In this document: piece by piece, positions 23,496 through 35,054 of the stretch | How positions within the stretch are numbered: the first letter of the stretch is position 1 | How the letters are laid out: the number at the start of each line of letters is the position of its first letter | DNA from: Mytilus edulis | Lineage: Eukaryota > Mollusca > Bivalvia > Mytilida > Mytilidae | Length of the DNA stretch: 64,000 nt | Reading direction: 5' to 3' | NCBI RefSeq assembly: GCF_963676685.1 | Contig: NC_092350.1 | Location: 70,000,502-70,064,501, forward strand | The notes under the pieces: generated by a model | The model's database searches: none | Told to the model about the DNA's origin: nothing | What the model saw: the letters and a program-made list of their open reading frames with translations, nothing else | Made by a program: the position numbers and the translations under genes

Positions 23496-25206
23496 ATGGT
23501 TTCAAGTTTTTTTCTTGTCTGCATTTTTGAGACTTTATTACTTTCAAGTATATCCAGCGAGAATGTATCTACAGGTGATGAAAAATATGAAAAGATTTTC
23601 AAGGAACTTAATGATTTACGACATACCACTAGTAAGTATTTCTTCAATTAGAATTGATAGATTGGTATTTTAACTTTAACACCAATTTGAACACTTTTGT
23701 GCTATTTCGTGGTGGTAAGTTTTTATTGATAGAGGAAGCCAGAGTACCCCGCGGAGAGAACCTCCGACCTTCGGTAGGAAAACTAACGATCCCAGTCCAA
23801 GAGCACCTGCCCAGTGCAAGATTCGACCTCGCAACCTCAGTGTTGAATGGCCAGTGATATTCGGTAGTAGCTGGACTATACTTAGAGCACTCGGTGTGCG
23901 AGGCCCCTCCAATTAAGAAGGATACGTCCTTTGTTTCTGAGCTATTTGCGCTCAGATGCTATAGTCGTAAAAAAACCAAAATTGTCCTATAGATTATATA
24001 AAAACGACAAAGCATAATACACAAACATATAAAGAAAAAAGCAAAAGGGTACCCTGAAATATGGAAAAAAATATATAGAATAATGGGCAAATAAATAAGA
24101 ATAAAGTATGTACACTGAAATGAAGACCCCTTTGAGACCCTCTTTGATTGTATTTTTTTTTTCATTTTTCAGCTTTCGTGGTACAGCAAAACAAACTACT
24201 CCAACAAAAACTTGCTAAAGTAGAAGAAAACGATTCGGCAAGATGTGAAAATAGTAGAAAACGATTTGCTTCAGTTGGTAAGCATAGAAATAAAAATGTA
24301 TCATTTACTTTAAGATTTCAAAGAATTGAGAACTCAAAATATATTGATCATTATCTTTATCAAACTAATATCATTTGACTGACAACAAATCCACTAATTA
24401 CAGTGTTGGTGATACCCGCAGGAATCTCTTGCTCAGCAGTGATGGCATCAATCTGACAAGAAAAATATAACAACCAAAACATGAGGATAGTTATGTCATG
24501 TATCCAAATAAGTAAGACATCACGAGACTTTAGTGACGTATCGACCCGCGATTTTGTGTCAATTTGTCCCATGTATAAAATGCATAGGTGCTTCCATGAA
24601 GTTTAATTTTTCTCATTAATCTGACCCATTTTTCTAACTTTTGCAGCTATATCACTCCAAATTTTGTCTAGTTTTAGGCCCCTACTATGCAAAAGGGATC
24701 GTCTCTCTTTTAACAAATTTTAAGATAAAATTTTCGAACAAATAAACAGTTAACACGCATACACACAAAAAATAGACATAAAGGGAAGGATATCTATTTT
24801 AATCATTTTATTTTTTTCAGATTTCCTAAGTGTTTTCTTCACTGTTGAAAATAACAACGACATGTCACTCGGTGATAACCAAGTTATTGCGTTCGACCAC
24901 GTCGTAAGTAATGAAGGTAGTGGTTATGACACCTCAAATGGTATTTTTACTGCACCAACAAACGGAGTTTACGTATTCCACGTTCAAATTCGGGGAAATG
25001 AAGACCATACCTGTTTGGTAGATATTGTTAAAAAAGGGAACCGGCTGATATCAATCTGGGTTACATCAAATACGTCCGACAGCAGTATGGCGGTGGTTCG
25101 CCTTAATAACGGGGACAAAATTTGGATTCGGAACCGTCACTTCGACAGTCGCAGTTGCGTCCTTGATGATTTGTCCAGTTTTTCTGGATTTTTACTTTAC
25201 CAGTAA
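23496..25206 (+). CDS. Secreted C1q domain-containing protein (three exons)
   Basis: Exons 23496-23631, 24173-24277 and 24821-25206 join in phase (136 + 105 + 386 nt) to give 208 residues. All junctions are GT/AG: donors GTAAGT and GTAAGC, acceptors CATTTTTCAG and TTTTTTTCAG. Residues 1-20 form a signal peptide (MVSSFFLVCIFETLLLSSIS). Residues ~28-75 form a short coiled coil (KYEKIFKELNDLR, then NKLLQQKLAKVEEN). Residues ~81-208 are a globular C1q domain: it starts near DFLSVFFTV, has the central GIFTAPTNGVYVFHVQI core and ends with SSFSGFLLYQ at the stop. There is no collagen region, as usual for bivalve C1qDC proteins. Family knowledge: these are secreted pattern-recognition or lectin-like trimers, often immune-related. 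The first Met at 23454 is out-ranked by 23496, which starts the signal peptide. An AATAAA lies at 25218-25223. Confidence 0.92.
23685..23912 (-). mobile_element. tRNA-derived SINE in C1q intron 1
   Basis: On the minus strand the 5' part resembles a tRNA-Ser/Leu: an A-box-like 'accgagtgctctaagta' and, about 70 bp on, a B-box-like 'gaggtcgaatct'. A tail follows ('ctaccgaaggtcggaggttc', 'tccgcggggtactctggctt', 'ccaccacgaaatagc') that is also found on the plus strand at 30157-30290. A SINE is the simplest reading. Confidence 0.7.
24821..25206 (+). CDS. C1q gene exon 3, whole C1q globular domain
   Basis: The entire C1q fold is in this one exon, which is the common architecture in bivalve C1qDC genes. 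The split codon GAT begins the domain (D81). Confidence 0.92.
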
Positions 25207-25217
25207 TATGAATTATG

Positions 25218-25223
25218 AATAAA
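25218..25223 (+). terminator. Polyadenylation signal of the C1q gene
   Basis: AATAAA 12 bases after the stop codon. Confidence 0.6.
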
Positions 25224-25232
25224 ATGCTTTTT

Positions 25233-25679
25233 ATACCCCACCTACGATAGTAGAGGGGCATTATGTTTTCTGGTCTGTGCCTCCGTTCGTCCGTGCGTCC
25301 GTCCGTCCGTCCGTTCGCTTCAGGTTAAAGTTTTTGGTCAAGGTAGTTTTTGAAGAAGTTGAAGTCCAATCAACTTGAAACTTAGTACACATGTTCCCCA
25401 TGATATGATCTTTCTTATTGTAATGCCAAATTATAGTTTTGACCCCAATTTCATGGTCCACTGAACATAGAAAATGATAGTGCGAAGTTCAGGTTAAAGT
25501 TTTTGGTCAAGGTAGTTTTTGATGAAGTTAAAGTTACATCAACTTGAAACTTAGTAAACATGTTCCCTATGATATGATCTTTCTAATTATAATTCCAAAT
25601 TATAATTTTGACCCCAATTTCACGGTCCACTGAACATAGAAAATGATAGTGCGAGTGGGGTATCCGTGTACTATGGACA
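25233..25679 (+). repeat. 'Cccacctacgatagtagagg' dispersed repeat with internal 169-bp duplication
   Basis: Starts 'taccccacctacgatagtag', includes a (GTCC)n stretch at 25284-25313, then two units of ~169 bp (about 25320 and 25489) beginning 'aggttaaagtttttggtcaa', and ends 'tccgtgtactatggacacat'. Starts of two other copies are at 44131 and 54913. It directly abuts the C1q poly(A) signal. Confidence 0.75.
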
Positions 25680-27122
25680 CATTCTTGTTAAGTCATGTTT
25701 TGACAAGTTATTCAAACAAAAACAAAAACAACAAAAAACATAAAACATAAAACAATAACCAAGATAATTGTGTAATTTCCAGGAGTATCTATACACCTCC
25801 GCTTTTAGAAACGGATGGTATATAATTATGAGTGTCCATCTGTTTTCCTTCAATATTTTCCAACAGGGAATGTCTCTGGTCCCACTTTTGTATCCATACT
25901 AATGTTGAACTTCTTTGTCTCCTATTGCGACTGTTTTGTTTAGAAGAGCATGATCTATTTTTTTGTTTGTAAAATAGGAGTCGTCGGAAAATTGAACCAT
26001 CAACAGGTCAAACAATTTTAAACCCAAGAGCGAGTGCATAAAATATTTGTGTGTGTCGAAATCTTTAATTTCACATGTTTCCAACAGTTTCATACGATGT
26101 ATCAATGAAAATAGTACAGTATAAAACTGAAGTTGATAATACTCATCTTTGGGGACGTAAAACGAGATAAAAAAAACCTAACTCTTGTAATTGAGTCAGA
26201 CGAGCATAAACTCCTTGCAACCAATCCACAACGCGAACATGCGTCATCGATTAAAATGCCCGGACGATGATGACTAGACGACCTGCTGGTTTTAGAGAAA
26301 GATATTCGTGGGTAAACGATGGTAGTAACTATCACTCTATTGGAAGAAAGGTGGCCCTGGAGGTATCAGTAAAAGAATTTAGAAGACTTCAATAATTGTC
26401 GTCATCAATTTCTCCGCACAATCTACGTAAGCCTCTTGGTTTTTTGGGGGTTGTTTTATAGAAAAATTACACTTACCGGGTGCACTTGAGTCAATGTCAG
26501 CACAATATTACTAGTATTAGAACTATAATATATTGCTATAATTTTGTTGTGTGTTTCCTGTTGTATGTTTTTTTTTATTACACATGTTACATATCTATTG
26601 CCTGTGTATATATATGGGATTGTTTATACATTGTAATGATATTGGTGAATGTTAGTATATATTTATGCCCTCCTGGGGCCCTTATTTGGTGTAAAGGAAA
26701 ACTATTCTTTTCTAGGCTATTCTGTAGTTTTTATTGATAAAATACGTGTAAAATGTGCAACCCGGGCATTATCAGGCTATAGAAACGTTTATAAAATAGA
26801 AGCTCATCACATGATCTCATTTATCCAAACGTGTTATATTCATATTTGCAAACATCAGTAGCCTGCTAAGATAAGCATCTATGGAGAATTAATAAGTATA
26901 AATTTGGAAGATTAACAAACACCGATGTTTTCGATAAATTTTAATTACAAATCTCAACAGATCACAGCCAAGTCTTACAACGAAAATAATGTTACAACTT
27001 ATATTTTGTTCAACTATCAAACTTTAACAAACTAACAATGTACATGCATATCTTTATAAAAGAATATATTTATATTTCACAACAATTCAAATAAAAAAAC
27101 AGTGTAAGAAATATCAACATAG
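25680..27122. other. Intergenic region between C1q and tetraspanin genes
   Basis: No supported gene or structured repeat. Short open frames here have no coding signature. The two genes converge (C1q +, tetraspanin -). Confidence 0.5.
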
Positions 27123-27188
27123 TTAAACTCTTAGGTCATCATCATCACTTTTTTTCCAAGCGGCACATGCCAAAAATATACCAAGTAA
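27123..27188 (-). CDS. Tetraspanin alternative last exon 8b
   Basis: An acceptor (GAATTTCAG) is followed by LLGIFLACAAWKKSDDDDLR, Val and TAA. It is a duplicate of exon 8a about 217 bp downstream, with the TM4 part identical in protein but different in several third codon positions. The tail is changed. Confidence 0.85.
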   Translation of the reverse strand, partial: LLGIFLACAAWKKSDDDDLRV

Positions 27189-30100
27189 CTGAAATTCAAA
27201 ATAATAGCAATGAATTAAAAATGATTAACAATTATTAACGTTAATTATATACAATTCAATGGTATACATTGGTGTTTTATCATATAAGTACAGTACACAA
27301 AATATCTCACCAAAACCAAAATAAATAGAAAAGTAGTTAAATTTAAATAATATCATCATCTCCACTCCGCTTCCATGCTGCACAGGCCAAAAATATACCA
27401 AGCAACTGAAATAAATGCAGAGATGAATAAAATATTTATCATGCAGCTTTTCGATCAAAGAGAGATAACTCTAATTTGAAATACTTTCTTACTCTCGTTC
27501 CCAAGTTCTAAAAACTAAAACAAAACAATCTTTTCCAAAATTTCATTACTTTGGATCTAACTGTTTACATAAGGGACTATTTCCTTTTGCTCATCAACTT
27601 TCCATTAATTTCTTATAGATCTATTCACGAAGCTGTCATAGTGAAAATAAACTATAATTATAATTTTTATAATGAAACAGAAATTGACTCTGACTGAATA
27701 CATCATCATTATAACCCAGATAATATTAGTGTTAAGATACTTTATTAAAAACAAATACGAGACTAATTAAAAACTTTTATCGTGACTTTATCTGTTCTTA
27801 CCTGAAACATGGCTACACCAACTCCTGCACCTATCAGAAGGGTAATGTGAGACTTTATTTGGTTTTCCATTTGATCGTAACAACCCTGAAAGAAGAAAAA
27901 ATACACCTTATCCATAAAGTGCATAGTAGCAATTTAAAGGAGAAATCTAAAATCGATGGCAAAGATTTGTCACAGTGCTGACTGAAATATATTGTATAAT
28001 TGTATATGCACCATTTATAGTGTACGAAAATTACTTTCACTTGCATGACGACTACAACAACGTGGTACAAAGAAAAAAAGATAGATAAATGCGCACAACC
28101 AAACTTGAGTACAAATGCTTTTTTTTTTTTATCCTAAATGTCATATTTGTGGCATTCAACTACAGTCACATAATATAAAGAATATTAAGACATAAACTTC
28201 ATACTTGCCGGATTATTACAATTAAAGTCACAAAGCCGAAAAACATAAAATTCTAAATTTCATACTTATGGTATCCGAACTAAAGTCAAACAGCAAGCCT
28301 AAAGTCCAAGGCTACGATTTTTAATCTACAGTTCAAACACTTTAAAACTTGAATCTTATTCCCATGATACCCAATCTTAAGTTTATAGTCAAGCAATAAA
28401 GGTATATCATTCTAAACCGTATGGCATTCAAACTATAACCACAAAGTAAAATAAATTGAATCATTGTTTTCAAAACTTAAGTCACACCTTTAACGGTCGT
28501 CTATAAGTAATGGAGTTTCAACTTACAGCATACACATTGCCTGTACTAATCGTAAATAGACTAACTGTTAGTTTCGGACTTACCTGGTCATACAAGTTTT
28601 TAAATGGTTTTACTTTTGCCTTTGCTTCTTTTTGGCATTCCTGTTTATTTGACCCACAACATGAATCCGGAACAAGTTTCTAAAAAAGTTTTAAATGTAT
28701 CCAGTATTCAGTAAGAATTGTTATAGCTTTTAATCTTATAAATGCTATTCAATCCAATGGTTATTTCAGATATAACGGAAGCATCTATTGAATCTACTAG
28801 TATTTACAACAGACAGTTAAATTGTCCTCCCCCCTTTCGATGAAGAGGAAAGGACGATAACTCTGTCTGTAAGGGAGATTGATTTCACAATTGTACATTC
28901 ATTGCGATTGTATGTATGGTCGCTATAGTTCAGCATTGCTAACTCATTTTGGTTGAATGGAGACGATTAAGGGACCTCAGCAACAACTCATTCAGGGGTC
29001 CTGAGGTCAATATATACTTCATTTTCTAGCGGTAGTCGAAGTTTCCTCCTATTATCTCAGTCGATTTACTTTACAGAACCTACGAATTGAATTTAATTTT
29101 AATTTGTTAGTCTTGAATATGTATGTAAAATTTGCCGCTTTGACATTCTGCAACAGTCAATCTAACATATTTTTGTTTCCAGTTTGCTCAAAAGAGTTAT
29201 TACAACCACTTATCTTACCCTTCCGGAGGACCAAACATCATCCACAGTTTTGATTGGGACGTGTTGCTCAGTTTATTTTGTGTTTTGTGTATTATTGTGC
29301 ATGCGTCTTTTTGTCGTTTTTCGTTTTTAAGTCATGGCATTATCAGTTCGTTTTTGGCGACTTCTGAATTTGAATAACCCTATGGTATCTTTAGCCTCTC
29401 TGTACTTGTTTCACCTATTGTGTATCTTCACGACTATATCAACCAATCAGATCTTTGCTTGAAGGGTGCTCTTTTTAAATGAAAAATCCTGTTCCATATC
29501 TAACGAAATAGGGAAATCCTGTTCTATATATATAGATGTATCAATGAAGTCATCGGAAATAAATTTTACGGGATGTTTTATGTTAACTTACGTCATCAGC
29601 AAGTGGTATTTTCATTACAGTGTAGTCTGTAAAGTTGCGTTCGCCACAACATTTTAACTGAAAAAGAAAAATGGGGCGTCGAGATAGATATGGCAGGTTC
29701 TTGTTTGTTGTTCAAACGGAATCATCACATGATTCTATTACAATTTAAGTTTTTGAACATCAAAAAGTAGCGCATTTTTGGGCCTGTCCCAAATTAAGTC
29801 AGAAGCCTCTGGCCTTAGTAAGTCTTGCATATTTTTTGGTTTTAAATTTTAGTTCATTCATATTTTTTGGAGTTAAGTGTGGCGTCCATTTTAACTGAAG
29901 TATTACATAATTTTATTTAGAGGCCAGCTATGGACCATCTCCGGTTGCGGGATTTTCTCGCTGCGTTAAAGACCCATTGGTGGCTGTTATCTGCTCGTTT
30001 GTCGGGTTGCTGTCTCTGTGACATATACCCCATATTCATTCTCAATTTTATTATTAGCAGTGACGCTTTTTCAGAGTACATTTTATTATATCGTTTAACT

Positions 30101-33100
30101 ATCAGTGGTAATTTTAGACGTGGTGTATATATTATTCAAATTATTAGTGCGTAAATCATTAACTGACTAGGATTGCCATTGTTCCTGACGAAGGACGGGG
30201 GTACTCTCCGGGAACTTCGACTCGCTTCTTTAATAAGAAATGGCAGCCACGAAGTAGTGTTAAACACACAAAAAATCAACCAATCAATCATATTTCCAGA
30301 TAAAATTTCTGCATATCTTAATTTTGCGACGAGTTTTTTTATGACGATCTTGACGGTTCTTGCACGGTCGGTACTGCATATCATTTGTTTCTTTTAAAAA
30401 CCCTAAATAAAAAATATTGACAGGGCCGTAACTACCTATGAGGCAGGCGAGGCAACTGCCTCCCCTGAATTTTCTACACCAAAAATTTTATTAAATGAAA
30501 TATTAACAATATGTAGTCCTACACGAATAACTTGAATACACATGTTTACAGTGTTAACAGTGATATCATGATATGTGATGTTTCCGGATTTTTGATCGAA
30601 ACGGTGAACCATTTTAGTATTTGTTTCAGTATTTTGTGTTATGTTGTGTGGCCTTCCATCTGTTATTCAATATTTCCTATGTTGTACGAGAACGCATAAG
30701 AAACTTGGCTTTCCACAATTTTAAATAAAACTAATCACATTTATTTAGGGGCTCAATTAAGCAGAGGAAGTTCCCTTTGTATTGTGAATCTTTTATGATA
30801 TCGGAAATTCGTTACCGGCTGAATCAGCTGTTGGATATTTTTGTAACGTGTCTAGTCAGACAGTACGTCTGCCGATCGTATGAGAACATTATGGTAAATG
30901 CCTTAGTAGTAAAACACTCACATTCGTTGTAGTTCTATACATGTCTGTTCAGCTTTCTACGATATTGAAATTCAAGGTCCTCGATAAAAAAAAATATCTT
31001 GCGTTCTACTGATTATCTTGCTTTAGGCCTATATAATTTTTTTTAACTTACCAGTTTGATTTTTAACAAAAATATCTTTAAAAACAGATAACAATCGTTT
31101 GCAAAACAAATTTTTTCCATGTTCAAGTCTTCCTGATGAGTCTTAAAGTAAGGAAATCGAAGGAAAACGGGTAATTTTAAGCCATTTTATTGAGAGAGAG
31201 AGAAAAATCGACGGTAACAATATATTTAATGTTAATGATTATAGTTCAAAGTACGGCTTTCAAGACACAGCCTTGGCTAACCCCTAACACCAATCTCAGT
31301 TTGTTTTTGCATAAAAATTGCTCCCAGGTTCAAGCAATACTGAGGAGTGTTAAGGAAAACAGGTAATTTTTAGCCATTTTATTGTGGAAACAAATCAGCC
31401 GGGGCTGTGCCCCCAACCCCCTATCTAAGGGGCCTCAATCCGCGGCCCCAAACCCATGCTTCCCCTGAATTCAACCCCTGGTTACGGCCCTGTATTGATA
31501 ATTCTATATAACATCAATTTTAGCGAAATTTAAAGAAGCAAAAGTACACAATTATTTTGGGGGTCTATATTCTATATTCATTGGTCTTTGCACTAACCCA
31601 GCTCTGGATCCCGTCCCATCCTTTATTGACCAGTTCACTCGTCTTATTTTTCGAATCGTACTCCGAAAGAGATTCTCTTAATACAGTTTGTAGCGTGTCG
31701 TCTACCTAAAACAAACAAAATAGTGTAGTTAGGTCTTTGTCGTGGTCCACGTTTTAGTAATTAAATTTATTGAAAATAAAAATTTGGAAAAATTACAGTA
31801 TTAAAAAATATTTTTATAGTGTAAGAAATTATGAATCTTATTTCTACTCCTACAAAAAAGAGAACAGCTCGGCGAGCCTCACTTTTCATTCTGTTTCGTA
31901 AGCTAGTCAAATAAAGTATATATCTTCCTGAAGTATACGAATATCGAATATATATCTTTGATATATTTTTATAATTCAATTGTTTATTTATAAGTCAATT
32001 AATTTTTTTAATAACTTACTTTTCCTTTGTAAACAGCAGCAATGATTCCTGCAGAAAATTCACCAAGGAACACAAGCACCACGCATCCCATGTACTGAAA
32101 ATGAAAATAAACAGGTATTGTATATATATGTGGTGCAAGATGACGTTATGAATATAATGTTTCATTTAAGAATTGAATGCTGCTTTTTGTAAATTTATTG
32201 GGGTGTAAAAGCGTTGACCGAAGTACACTTTGTATGAAGCGCGGAAGCGCTCCATACTAAAAATGTGCGCACGGTCAACGCTTTTACAACCCTATAAAGT
32301 TACAAAAAGAAGCATTCAATACTTATAATTACATTTTTTTTAGCTAGAATCATGAAAACACGATTTTTATCAAGTTTTCATTTAATTTACCTGTGCACTT
32401 TATTGTGGGACCTCGTGTCATCATGAATGATAAATGTTATTGTCTAATACAATTGTTTCAGGAATAGCACGAGATGTGCAGTTGGCCAATCAGAATAACG
32501 TATTATAATGAAACAAACATCTAATGTAATTATTTGTTGTTGGTCCTAAATGATTTTTCACTGCATTACAAGAAAATTATTAGTACTAATAAATTAAAGA
32601 AGATGTGGTACGTTGCCAACGAGATAACTCTCCACTAGAGACCAAATTACACTTACAATGTGCAAAGTTTGTCTTAATTTATATATTCAGTACTAGGTAT
32701 GTTCACCATGCAAAGTATTGGGAAATAATGAAGTAACTTAAGAATAGCCATATAGGTCCTGCTGAAAATTGTAAATTATGTTGAATGTTGACCCGAGGCG
32801 AAGTCAAAGTTGAATTTCCAGGATACGTTACAATATGTTTGCCTAAATTTTCAAGTGAGAATTAGTATTAGGTATTAGGTATAATCATTTGACATTGTAT
32901 CATATACTTTGACTTACCAGTGCCAAAAAGAATTTGATCTGCTTGCATCCACCAATAAAACCAAACAGACCGACAAGCAAAACGAATATACCAAAGCCTA
33001 TTAATATGTAAGCAGCAGTAGATATATACTTGTCTCCGGAGTTCAGTTCTATTACATGTTGTATGTTTAGTAAATTAGGATTTACTTTTAGAAATATTCC

Positions 33101-34214
33101 TACGCCAAGTACAAATACTCCTGTGAGCTGAAACAGAAAGCTATTGATAGTGAAAATGCAATGTAAAGAATTTTGTTGTTTTCCCAACGGAAACTGTTAG
33201 TGCTTATATTCTATAGCTCAAATTACATCAATAAGGTGTCGAAGGCATAATACATTACAAACAACAGCATTTTCGTGAAGTTTACATAAATTTGAATAAA
33301 ACATTAAACACACAACACAACATAACAAAACACAACACAACAACACAATACAACACAACACAACAACAACAACAACAACACAACAACAACACAATACAAC
33401 ACAACACATAAAAAACATATAGCTCAAGTGGCCCCTATCCTCAGTCTGATATAATAACTGTTTAATTAAGAATTCGATAGATTTCACTTGCTGACTTGTA
33501 GTTAGATCTAGAAAATAATAATTAGAAAGAATTTTAAGCAACCAGAAAATTTCTCTGCAAAGGCTTAGTTTTCCGACAAAAGTCACTTAAAGCTGAGACT
33601 ACTATAACTGTGTTATAGTAATCTCAGCTTAAACAATAATGGAAAATTTGTCTTACCATAGCATTTAGTTTTTGTGTTTGCAATGTCTACTTTTATCATT
33701 TTGTATGTCACCGTGTAAGTAACAACCAAATTGTTGAGTCATTTATTTTCGTGTGTTACAATTTTCGTGTATTGAAGAAAAAAATATTTTCGTGGATATT
33801 TGATTTTGTGATTTTGCCAAAATCTGCAAACATTTCAATAGAAAATTGATTATTCGTTAAACAGTTGATTCGACGTTCCGTATGTACACTCATAATCCAC
33901 GAAAAATGGTTGCCAACGAATAAATATGAATATGAATCCACAGTATATATATATATATATACATTCTCCCAATAGGAGGCATCTTCGCTAGCCAAGGGTT
34001 ACGATCAACTCCCGTTCTCTTCACAGAACGGGAGTGGATCGTAACCCTTGGCTAGCGAAGATGAATAGGAGGGTGCATTAAGTCCCTATGTATCTTGGTC
34101 ACAAATAAGTATTATAGTACCTTTAATTCTTCAAAGTTAATAATAAATACTTACAACAAAAAGTATGTTGAATGTCACAAGGACACAACGAGCAAATCCA
34201 TCACAACAACCCAT
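27123..34214 (-). CDS. Tetraspanin, complete coding region in eight coding exons
   Basis: Exons (minus strand): 34155-34214, 33127-32918, 32094-32020, 31705-31598, 29657-29592, 28679-28584, 27885-27802, then 27405-27343 or 27188-27123. All introns are phase 0 with GT/AG ends. The product is 253 or 254 residues. MGCC at the N-terminus (palmitoylation-type Cys). TM1 ~12-34; small loop 35-56; TM2 ~57-80; TM3 ~85-112. The large loop ~113-216 carries the family CCG motif (C154-C155-G156) and further Cys at 180, 181, 188 and 207, six in all, which fits a three-disulfide loop. TM4 ~218-244. Possible N-glycosylation at N135-K-T and N159-F-T. Tetraspanins organise membrane microdomains with integrins and other partners; which subfamily this is cannot be told. 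An acceptor (ACTTCCAG) just before the ATG implies a non-coding 5' exon, perhaps ending at 35314 (GTAAGT on the minus strand). Confidence 0.93.
27343..27405 (-). CDS. Tetraspanin alternative last exon 8a
   Basis: An acceptor (TTATTTCAG) is followed by LLGIFLACAAWKRSGDDDII and TAA. It completes TM4 and supplies a short acidic tail. Phase 0 after exon 7 (ends at 27802). Confidence 0.88.
   Translation of the reverse strand: MLGIFLACAAWKRSGDDDII
28120..28510. repeat. Degenerate short tandem repeat in tetraspanin intron 6
   Basis: About five diverged units of 70-90 bp sharing 'catactt', 'ggtatccgaactaaagtca', 'caagc' and 'ttctaaa' blocks. Non-coding. Confidence 0.45.
29190..29410 (+). repeat. 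Family C dispersed repeat in tetraspanin intron
   Basis: Shows 'ccttccggaggacc', 'gttttgattgggacgtgttg', 'ttttgtcgtttttcgttttt' and 'ccctatggtatctttagcct', matching (reverse complement) the repeat at 22796-23060. Confidence 0.6.
29780..30050 (+). repeat. Family B dispersed repeat
   Basis: Shares 'cctgtcccaaattaagtcag', 'aagcctctggccttagtaag', 'gttaagtgtggcgtcca', 'tctcgctgcgttaaagaccc' and 'tgacatatacccc' with copies at 37560-37835, 38650-38780 and 39230-39355 (+) and 43724-43850 and 48465-48790 (-). Confidence 0.75.
30157..30295 (+). mobile_element. SINE 3' tail, second copy
   Basis: Matches the 3' part of the SINE at 23685-23912 in opposite orientation ('gactaggattgccattgttc', 'gacgaaggacgggggtactc', 'ggcagccacgaagtagtg') and ends in a (CAAT)n-like tail at 30280-30290. 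Confidence 0.65.
30421..31492. mobile_element. 1.07-kb hAT-like TIR element in tetraspanin intron 4
   Basis: Ends CAGGGCCGTAACTACC and GGTTACGGCCCTG. A TATTGA duplication flanks it (30415-30420 and 31493-31498). Sub-terminal blocks 'gcctcccctgaatt' (left) and 'gcttcccctgaattcaac' (right) are direct. The CAG...CTG termini resemble hAT elements, but the duplication is 6 bp rather than the usual 8. There is no transposase frame, so it is non-autonomous. It sits between the exons at 31598-31705 and 29592-29657 without touching splice sites. Confidence 0.75.
32166..32328. repeat. Inverted-repeat (hairpin) element in tetraspanin intron 2
   Basis: Arms of about 75 bp: 'gaattgaatgctgctttttg', 'gtaaaagcgttgaccg' and their complements, with a short loop around the CpG-rich GAAGCGCGGAAGCGCTCC. 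Several mismatches and a small indel. Non-coding. Confidence 0.75.
33290..33412 (-). repeat. (ACAAC)n simple repeat
   Basis: Low-complexity CA/CAA tract. The cysteine/valine-rich open frame on the minus strand here is an artefact. Confidence 0.85.
33589..33633. repeat. Short hairpin, 19-bp arms
   Basis: AAGCTGAGACTACTATAAC pairs with GTTATAGTAATCTCAGCTT with one mismatch and a loop of a few bases. A longer relative with the 'tcccagctta' edge is near 40890-40965. Confidence 0.6.
33981..34062. repeat. Near-perfect palindrome with 38-bp arms in tetraspanin intron 1
   Basis: ATCTTCGCTAGCCAAGGGTT... pairs with ...AACCCTTGGCTAGCGAAGAT; one mismatch, six-base loop. It sits about 90 bp downstream of the first coding exon's donor site. 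Confidence 0.85.
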
Positions 34215-34534
34215 TCTGGAAGTAAAATTAATTCACATGTTTCAATATCATTAAGAAATAGAACCAGTTCTGTATAATTACATAACTGATGGAAGAGAAA
34301 TGGCAGAATACAAAGCTGATTACTTTAATAACAGTTTTTTTTCTCATGTTTTCAAAAAGTTAATAGCAATCAATCAGAGTCTTTCGGCTGCCTCGTTACT
34401 CGAGCATTCGGTCCAGTATTACATTTTGTTGTATGCATAGTTTTTTTTTTCTTTTTTTCAGAACCTAATAGTATACTTACACGATTAACATATATGATCT
34501 CTTTGTGTTTTTCAATTTGTTTAATTGTGTACTA

Positions 34535-34690
34535 TTAAAGGGTAGATGTTTTATTGTTTCTGTTTAATTTATGTACAAAAAGTCATCTTATTGCAAAAGA
34601 CTTGTGCATTAAAGGGTAGATGTTTTATTGTTTCTGTTTAATTTATGTACAAAAAGTCATCTTATTGCAAAAGACTTATGCTAAAAATTG
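34535..34690. repeat. 84-bp tandem duplication
   Basis: The sequence from 'taaagggtagatgttttatt' to 'gcaaaagactt' is repeated after 84 bp almost without change. Confidence 0.9.
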
Positions 34691-34734
34691 CATTTCAAGA
34701 CAAGTCATTGAATCACCTGAGATTGACCCAATTT

Positions 34735-34895
34735 TTTAGCAGTGCTTAGTGTATAGTTTTCTGTGTTGTGTTTTGTGTATTGCTGTATGCCTGTCTGTCT
34801 GTCTGTTTGTCTTTTTCTTTTTTAGCCAGCCGTTTTCAGTTTATTTTCGACCTATGTGTTTGAATTTCCCTTAATCGGTATTTTCGCCTCTCTTT
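34735..34895 (+). repeat. Family C dispersed repeat, partial
   Basis: Carries 'tgtatagttttctgtgttgt', (CTGT)n, 'cttttttagccagccg', 'cagtttattttcgacctatg' and 'cggtattttcgcctctc', the right half of family C. It ends where the CAGTGG element at 34897 is inserted. Confidence 0.6.
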
Positions 34896-34896
34896 T

Positions 34897-35049
34897 CAGT
34901 GGCGGATTCAGGGGGGGGGGGGTTCCGGAGTTGAAACCCCCCTTTTTTTTGGCCGATCAATACATTTGAATGGGAGCATATAGTTGGAACCCCCTTTTAC
35001 TCTGTGTTGGGATCCCCCCCCCCTTTTAAAATGGCTAGATCCGCCACTG
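34897..35049 (+). mobile_element. CAGTGG short TIR element, copy 2
   Basis: Begins CAGTGGCGGATTCAG and ends ATGGCTAGATCCGCCACTG. CTTTT duplication at 34892-34896 and 35050-35054. It is the cleanest copy for the terminal inverted repeat. Confidence 0.9.
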
Positions 35050-35054
35050 CTTTT

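Noticed and set aside
33218-33586. Cys/Val-rich 122-codon frame
   Set aside because: Translation of an (ACAAC)n simple repeat.
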